Of a DNA stretch of 64,000 nucleotides, positions 57,466-64,000 are shown piece after piece. Source of the stretch: Thamnidium elegans (lineage: Eukaryota; Mucoromycota; Mucoromycetes; Mucorales; Mucoraceae); the NCBI GenBank assembly GCA_025201345.1, contig JAIXMG010000044.1, forward strand, positions 78,120-142,119, written 5' to 3'. Within the stretch, counting starts at the first letter, position 1, and every line of letters starts with the position of its first letter. The notes below the pieces were generated by a model. The model ran no database searches. It saw only the letters and a list, made by a program, of their open reading frames with translations, and was not told where the DNA came from. The translations under genes were made by a program, and so were the position numbers.

Positions 57466-59913
57466 CATAAGTAGAAAAATAAATAAAAAAAAATAAAAAA
57501 AAGCATAAGTAGAAAAGAGATAGGGCAGATAGGAAAATAGGACGGGCCAACAGGGATCGCCTACCCGGCGACCCAGTTGCCCCTAAAGGACCAAGGGCGT
57601 TGAAGGTTGGGGTTAGGGATTATGATTGGGGTTGGGGTTGGGGATTATGATTGGGGTTAGTACTGGAAAGATCAAGGGTTAGCCTCCCCTTACCCTATCT
57701 TTTTATTTGTTGTAAAAATAGAGAAAAATCGTGGCTTTTTAATGATACTAATCTTAAAAATTAAAAAAAATTATTCCCGGAGTTATTAAAGATTTAGTGT
57801 TCCCTACAGACACCCTAAAATCAGAGATCGAATCCTGCTGGGAGCAGCATATATTTAAGGGAGATATGGGCTAAAAACACTACATACTAACACATGCACA
57901 GTATCAATAAGAGTTTACTAAAATCCGGGGAATGAATGAGTAAAAATCCGAGCCATGATAGTACAGTACCGTTCAGGTTAAATTAGGATGAAATCTTTCT
58001 TAACTGTTTAAAGATTAGAGGAAAGTTTTTCCATTTGAGAGATGTTAAATAGTCCTTCCAGAAGCGTTTGGTTGGTTAGATATTTAGGTTTTAATTAACC
58101 TAGATACATTGTTTATATTTTCAGTTTTTATTATTGATATATACGAGCGATATATATAACCTTTTGATTATTATTTAAAGTCTGTAATTACAACTTTATT
58201 CGACAAGTACCGATTAACTATGAATAAATCTGTGCCAAGTTGATTTTCCTTATAAAAGATGTTTGTGATACTGTTACAGAAATAGCCTATACAGAATAAC
58301 ACAATAATAATAAACGACTGTTTATTATTATTTATCAGGACTTGCCTCACTCAAATATTACAGCAAATATCTCGGACCGATCATTCCCATAAAGGCTCAC
58401 TTTTCTTATGTTTTGTTATGAGTACTAGCAATCATCCATAACCCCCTATTTTATCATCATCTAATTCAACTATCATTGAAATCTTTCTTTCTTATATAAA
58501 TAACCACTCTTTCTTTTCAAATAATAAACAATATCTTTTTAAGATTTTTATCAAACTTTACTTGACTTATATCATATATATCAATAATTCTACTCAATAA
58601 ATAAATCTATCCCATCTTTTACCTATATTTTATACTCTATATATATATAGTTTCTTACTTATAAAGATTCCTTAAGTTATATTTTCTTTATCATGTAATT
58701 CTCTGTAAACCAATTCCTTTTTATTTTATTTCTCTACGTATTATATCTGTTACATAATACTCTCTTAGTTGAACAGCTATAAGTCTGGTGTTCACTTTCC
58801 TTTTGAACTTGTATAGTTATATCTTTTTATTTCTACCTTACAAATAACTATCACTCAATTTGTAACAATAATAACTATATTGTGATATTAACGACTATAA
58901 AATAAAAGTTATATCAAGAAATAAAATAAAAAGTAAAATAACTAGATAATTATCAGACTAAGAATAGATTGTTATTTTTATTAATGAAAAAGTGTGTGCC
59001 TTATATACATATTATGGGTTAAATAAGCGATGCGTATTATGTTTCTAATTGGCTTCTTTAACAAAAGACGTAAGATAGAGGCTTGTTGATTATAAATAAT
59101 GTGACAATTATTTATGTAAACCAGTTATCTTCTGTTTGTCAAGAGTTTAAGCAGCCTTCTAGTTTTATGATCAAAGCGATAGAACAATAGAATATATCTG
59201 AGATTAATTTGTAAATAAACACTGTGATTTTGTGTATAGCTTATGTAAGTGACATATGAGGATATGACTTGTATAGGTATATATAAATTAGTACTTATTG
59301 AAATATAATACGTAGATATAACATATATAATCCTAAGGATTTCATATTTATGGATTTTTTCTCAATGTTTGGATACTTATATCATGAATTAAAAGACAAT
59401 AATACTAGATTAAAATGTATCTTTTCAACAACAGGCTATCTCCATAATGCTTTCTCCTATCATAACTATATCTTAATATAAATATAGCACCGTCACTTTG
59501 AGGGACATCTATTACTTCTTAAATGGCTCTCATATTAAAGATATTCATAAATAACATTGTATTTAATCTTATAATCTAAACAAAATGTTATCCTTCTAGA
59601 TATTTCATTTAAATATAAATAATTTATTTAATAAAGAAGCCAACAGTTTTATTATGTATGAAAAAGTGATCTTTTATTTATTCTTTATCTAAAATAAACT
59701 TCTTTTTATAATAATTTAAAATATCCTTCTTTACAAGTATGCTTTTCCACCTAATACCTTATCTAATTAAGTATTACAACTTAACAACTTATATCTCTTC
59801 TGCTAACTAGCCCGTAAAGTATATCCCCATCTATTGATTAGGTTAATAATCATCCTTAGCAACTTAAGTTTTATTTAGATGTACTATTATATGTTGTATG
59901 CAAATAATAATAT
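56622..59913 (+). repeat. Tandem repeat unit, copy 1 (about 3.29 kb)
   Basis: Begins AATTTATACAAAGTTTTACA and is followed by copy 2 starting with the same words. The first 570 bases differ from copy 2 by many substitutions and lack about 400 bases present there. From 57683 to the end it looks identical to copy 2 (offset 3,698). Contents: AT-rich head, one and a half copies of the minisatellite unit (57165-57235), a purine-rich stretch (57285-57540), a G-rich telomere-like stretch (57606-57662), then AT-rich DNA without ORFs. Confidence 0.85.
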
Positions 59914-62900
59914 AATTTATACAAAGTTTTACAAAAAAAAAATATACATAAATATAATACTATCTGTACACTACTAACTAATCCGTATATCAACGAGATA
60001 TATGTAGTAATAAAGTATTTGTAAGAGGTTATTGGAGCAATACAGTTATATATGATATATACAGACGATATATACTTCTTTATATTTATTATTACTACGA
60101 TACGATATTAAAGATCAAAACTAAACATTATTAATTACCTATGATTAAAATACAATATATAATTATTTTAAAAAATTATCCACTTTATTATTAGCAAATA
60201 CAAAGACAGGGAAACAATCATTTAATAATAAGAAAATACCAATTAAACACAATGTGAATAAACACTTAAGCCCAAACCAGATAACAAACGAATTGGATTA
60301 TCAATAAGGACTAGCCTTAACTTTTTTCATATTAAGCTAATCCATATGACAATAAAATAATACTTATAATAATAACTTAATCCTTATGACAATAACTTAA
60401 TCTTTATGACAATAAACTAATTCTTATAACAATGAATTAATCCTTATGAGAAACATTTATGTTACAAATGTTTTTTTGATTTCAATGTATATAAAAATAA
60501 TAATAAAAATAAGTTTCACAATTTTTATTTTATTTTAATAACATATCATCAAAAACCATAAATATAGTACGGAATTAGATGGAAGATGGAGGTATTCCTT
60601 CATAATTCTCTAAAGAATGGGAGCGTAGCTTCTGGGAGAAGGGGTATATAAATGGGTGAAAGAAGGGAGCGTAGCTTCTGGGAGTTCCTTCATAATTATC
60701 CAAAGAATGGGAGCGTAGCTTCTGGGAGAAGGGGTATATAAATGGGTGAAAGAAGGGAGCGTAGCTTCTGGGAGTTCCTTCATAATTCTCCAAAGAATGG
60801 GAGCGTAGCTTCTGGGAGAAGGGGTATATAAATGGGTGAAAGAAGGGAGCGTAGCTTCTGGGAGTTCCTTCATAATTATCCAAAGAATGGGAGCGTAGCT
60901 TCTGGGAGATGGGGTATATAAATGGGTGAAAGATGGGAGCGTAGCTTCTAGGAGATGGTGTATATAAACGGGTGGTAGATGGGAGCGTAGCGACCTGGGA
61001 GCATGAGTAGCACAGGGAGCGCATAGGAGTAATATTGATGAGGTCGTGAAATCGAGATGGGGAGGGGTAAAAAATGAAAATGGGTGTAAAAGAGGGGAAA
61101 TAAGATAAAATGAATAGGAGAATAAGAAAGTGAATAAGATAGGGTAAAGGAATATAATAATAAGAAAAATAAAAAAGATGCATAAGTAAAAAAAAAAAAA
61201 AAAAAAGCATAAGTAGAAAAATAAATAAAAAAAAAAAAAAAAGCATAAGTAGAAAAAAAGGTAGGGCAGATAGGAAAATAGAACAGGCCAACAGGGATCG
61301 CCTACCCGGCGACCCAGTTGCCCCATAAAGGACCAAGGGCGTTGAAGGTTGGGGTTAGTACTGGAAAGATCAAGGGTTAGCCTCCCCTTACCCTATCTTT
61401 TTATTTGTTGTAAAAATAGAGAAAAATCGTGGCTTTTTAATGATACTAATCTTAAAAATTAAAAAAAATTATTCCCGGAGTTATTAAAGATTTAGTGTTC
61501 CCTACAGACACCCTAAAATCAGAGATCGAATCCTGCTGGGAGCAGCATATATTTAAGGGAGATATGGGCTAAAAACACTACATACTAACACATGCACAGT
61601 ATCAATAAGAGTTTACTAAAATCCGGGGAATGAATGAGTAAAAATCCGAGCCATGATAGTACAGTACCGTTCAGGTTAAATTAGGATGAAATCTTTCTTA
61701 ACTGTTTAAAGATTAGAGGAAAGTTTTTCCATTTGAGAGATGTTAAATAGTCCTTCCAGAAGCGTTTGGTTGGTTAGATATTTAGGTTTTAATTAACCTA
61801 GATACATTGTTTATATTTTCAGTTTTTATTATTGATATATACGAGCGATATATATAACCTTTTGATTATTATTTAAAGTCTGTAATTACAACTTTATTCG
61901 ACAAGTACCGATTAACTATGAATAAATCTGTGCCAAGTTGATTTTCCTTATAAAAGATGTTTGTGATACTGTTACAGAAATAGCCTATACAGAATAACAC
62001 AATAATAATAAACGACTGTTTATTATTATTTATCAGGACTTGCCTCACTCAAATATTACAGCAAATATCTCGGACCGATCATTCCCATAAAGGCTCACTT
62101 TTCTTATGTTTTGTTATGAGTACTAGCAATCATCCATAACCCCCTATTTTATCATCATCTAATTCAACTATCATTGAAATCTTTCTTTCTTATATAAATA
62201 ACCACTCTTTCTTTTCAAATAATAAACAATATCTTTTTAAGATTTTTATCAAACTTTACTTGACTTATATCATATATATCAATAATTCTACTCAATAAAT
62301 AAATCTATCCCATCTTTTACCTATATTTTATACTCTATATATATATAGTTTCTTACTTATAAAGATTCCTTAAGTTATATTTTCTTTATCATGTAATTCT
62401 CTGTAAACCAATTCCTTTTTATTTTATTTCTCTACGTATTATATCTGTTACATAATACTCTCTTAGTTGAACAGCTATAAGTCTGGTGTTCACTTTCCTT
62501 TTGAACTTGTATAGTTATATCTTTTTATTTCTACCTTACAAATAACTATCACTCAATTTGTAACAATAATAACTATATTGTGATATTAACGACTATAAAA
62601 TAAAAGTTATATCAAGAAATAAAATAAAAAGTAAAATAACTAGATAATTATCAGACTAAGAATAGATTGTTATTTTTATTAATGAAAAAGTGTGTGCCTT
62701 ATATACATATTATGGGTTAAATAAGCGATGCGTATTATGTTTCTAATTGGCTTCTTTAACAAAAGACGTAAGATAGAGGCTTGTTGATTATAAATAATGT
62801 GACAATTATTTATGTAAACCAGTTATCTTCTGTTTGTCAAGAGTTTAAGCAGCCTTCTAGTTTTATGATCAAAGCGATAGAACAATAGAATATATCTGAG

Positions 62901-63611
62901 ATTAATTTGTAAATAAACACTGTGATTTTGTGTATAGCTTATGTAAGTGACATATGAGGATATGACTTGTATAGGTATATATAAATTAGTACTTATTGAA
63001 ATATAATACGTAGATATAACATATATAATCCTAAGGATTTCATATTTATGGATTTTTTCTCAATGTTTGGATACTTATATCATGAATTAAAAGACAATAA
63101 TACTAGATTAAAATGTATCTTTTCAACAACAGGCTATCTCCATAATGCTTTCTCCTATCATAACTATATCTTAATATAAATATAGCACCGTCACTTTGAG
63201 GGACATCTATTACTTCTTAAATGGCTCTCATATTAAAGATATTCATAAATAACATTGTATTTAATCTTATAATCTAAACAAAATGTTATCCTTCTAGATA
63301 TTTCATTTAAATATAAATAATTTATTTAATAAAGAAGCCAACAGTTTTATTATGTATGAAAAAGTGATCTTTTATTTATTCTTTATCTAAAATAAACTTC
63401 TTTTTATAATAATTTAAAATATCCTTCTTTACAAGTATGCTTTTCCACCTAATACCTTATCTAATTAAGTATTACAACTTAACAACTTATATCTCTTCTG
63501 CTAACTAGCCCGTAAAGTATATCCCCATCTATTGATTAGGTTAATAATCATCCTTAGCAACTTAAGTTTTATTTAGATGTACTATTATATGTTGTATGCA
63601 AATAATAATAT
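59914..63611 (+). repeat. Tandem repeat unit, copy 2 (3,698 bp)
   Basis: Same order as copy 1 but with an expanded 90-bp minisatellite (60595-60954), an extra AT-rich piece (about 60455-60560) and a shortened G-rich stretch. Its segment 61381-63611 looks identical to 57683-59913 in every stretch I compared. Long overlapping minus-strand frames (60575-61336 and 60610-61326) come from the minisatellite and the purine-rich tract and are not credible proteins. Confidence 0.88.
60595..60985 (+). repeat. 90-bp minisatellite, four full units
   Basis: Units start TTCCTTCATAATT at 60595, 60685, 60775 and 60865. Each contains two GGGAGCGTAGCTTCTGGGAG blocks and one GGGGTATATAAATGGGTGAA. Units differ by single bases (TCTC/TATC, TAAAG/CAAAG). 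A decayed fifth piece runs to about 60985. Because 90 is a multiple of three, minus-strand frames stay open through the array. Confidence 0.95.
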
Positions 63612-64000
63612 AATTTATACAAAGTTTTACAAAAAAAAAATATACATAAATATAATACTATCTGTACACTACTAACTAATCCGTATATCAACGAGATATA
63701 TGTAGTAATAAAGTATTTGTAAGAGGTTATTGGAGCAATACAGTTATATATGATATATACAGACGATATATACTTCTTTATATTTATTATTACTACGATA
63801 CGATATTAAAGATCAAAACTAAACATTATTAATTACCTATGATTAAAATACAATATATAATTATTTTAAAAAATTATCCACTTTATTATTAGCAAATACA
63901 AAGACAGGGAAACAATCATTTAATAATAAGAAAATACCAATTAAACACAATGTGAATAAACACTTAAGCCCAAACCAGATAACAAACGAATTGGATTTCA
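63612..64000 (+). repeat. Tandem repeat unit, start of copy 3 (cut by window end)
   Basis: Bases 63612-63997 follow 59914-60299 without visible difference; only the last three bases of the window depart (GGATTTCA against GGATTATCA). The array therefore continues beyond the window, or the sequence ends here. Confidence 0.85.

Noticed and set aside
57210..57550. Three overlapping F/Y/L-rich minus-strand frames that look like membrane proteins
   Set aside because: Caused by the purine-rich tract and A-runs in the repeat unit.
60575..61336. Overlapping minus-strand frames of 253 and 238 codons
   Set aside because: Two frames are open at once because the 90-bp repeat length is a multiple of three and the purine tract has no stops on the other strand; no protein features and no introns or leader.

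Overview
The window looks like nuclear DNA of an early-diverging filamentous fungus, most likely of the Mucorales (Mucoromycota). The signs are AT-rich DNA, many short GT-AG introns (about 45-90 nt) in nearly every gene, long poly(A)/poly(T) tracts, a 1,3-beta-glucan synthase, a copper-fist regulator, and decayed copies of Fanzor (eukaryotic TnpB-like) genes. Exon boundaries below were worked out by hand from splice signals, frame continuity and family similarity. For all multi-exon genes called intact, the summed exon length is a multiple of three.

Gene-rich left part (1-20.2 kb): TIM50 (partial, minus), FKS1-type glucan synthase (plus), a Cuf1/Mac1-like copper regulator (plus), a glutamine-rich protein of unknown role (minus), an Erf4/Golga7-type palmitoyltransferase partner (minus), a secreted GH18 chitinase (minus), a first Fanzor relic (plus) and an NRC-2/FPK1-type AGC kinase (minus).

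Relic and RNA region (20.2-25.9 kb): two more Fanzor relics, a fragment of an unknown ORF family, and a spliced, apparently non-coding host transcript. Two of its introns carry good box C/D snoRNA candidates. One matches 25S rRNA next to the snR47/U36 target. The other has 13 nt complementary to the 18S stretch targeted by U32/U33 (snR40/snR55). A GC-richer, hairpin-rich island of unknown nature follows.

Housekeeping cluster (25.9-34.5 kb): UBXN4-like UBX protein, DIM1 rRNA dimethylase, long-chain-base kinase, SNF7, a COX14-like mitochondrial protein and ATG17. Several of these act in membrane traffic, ER or autophagy, but the close packing with mixed strands looks like ordinary compact gene order rather than an operon.

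Middle (34.5-48.7 kb): a pseudogene with a long acidic tail, broken by a solo LTR and carrying a MITE in an intron; a small secreted Cys-rich protein; an unknown 233-aa protein; a VCX1/CAX calcium exchanger; a PSR1/SCP-type phosphatase whose stop codon overlaps that of convergent ARL2; a fourth Fanzor relic; and an RMD1/RMD8 (DUF155) protein.

Repeat-rich right end (48.7-64 kb): a Ty3/Gypsy element with a 5' LTR and a 1,503-aa Gag-Pol ORF, cut off inside the end of integrase by inverted repeat DNA. After it comes a tandem array of a roughly 3.3-3.7 kb unit, with two long copies that look identical, an internal 90-bp minisatellite and G-rich telomere-like tracts. The array runs to the window edge. 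This part looks like heterochromatic or possibly subtelomeric sequence.
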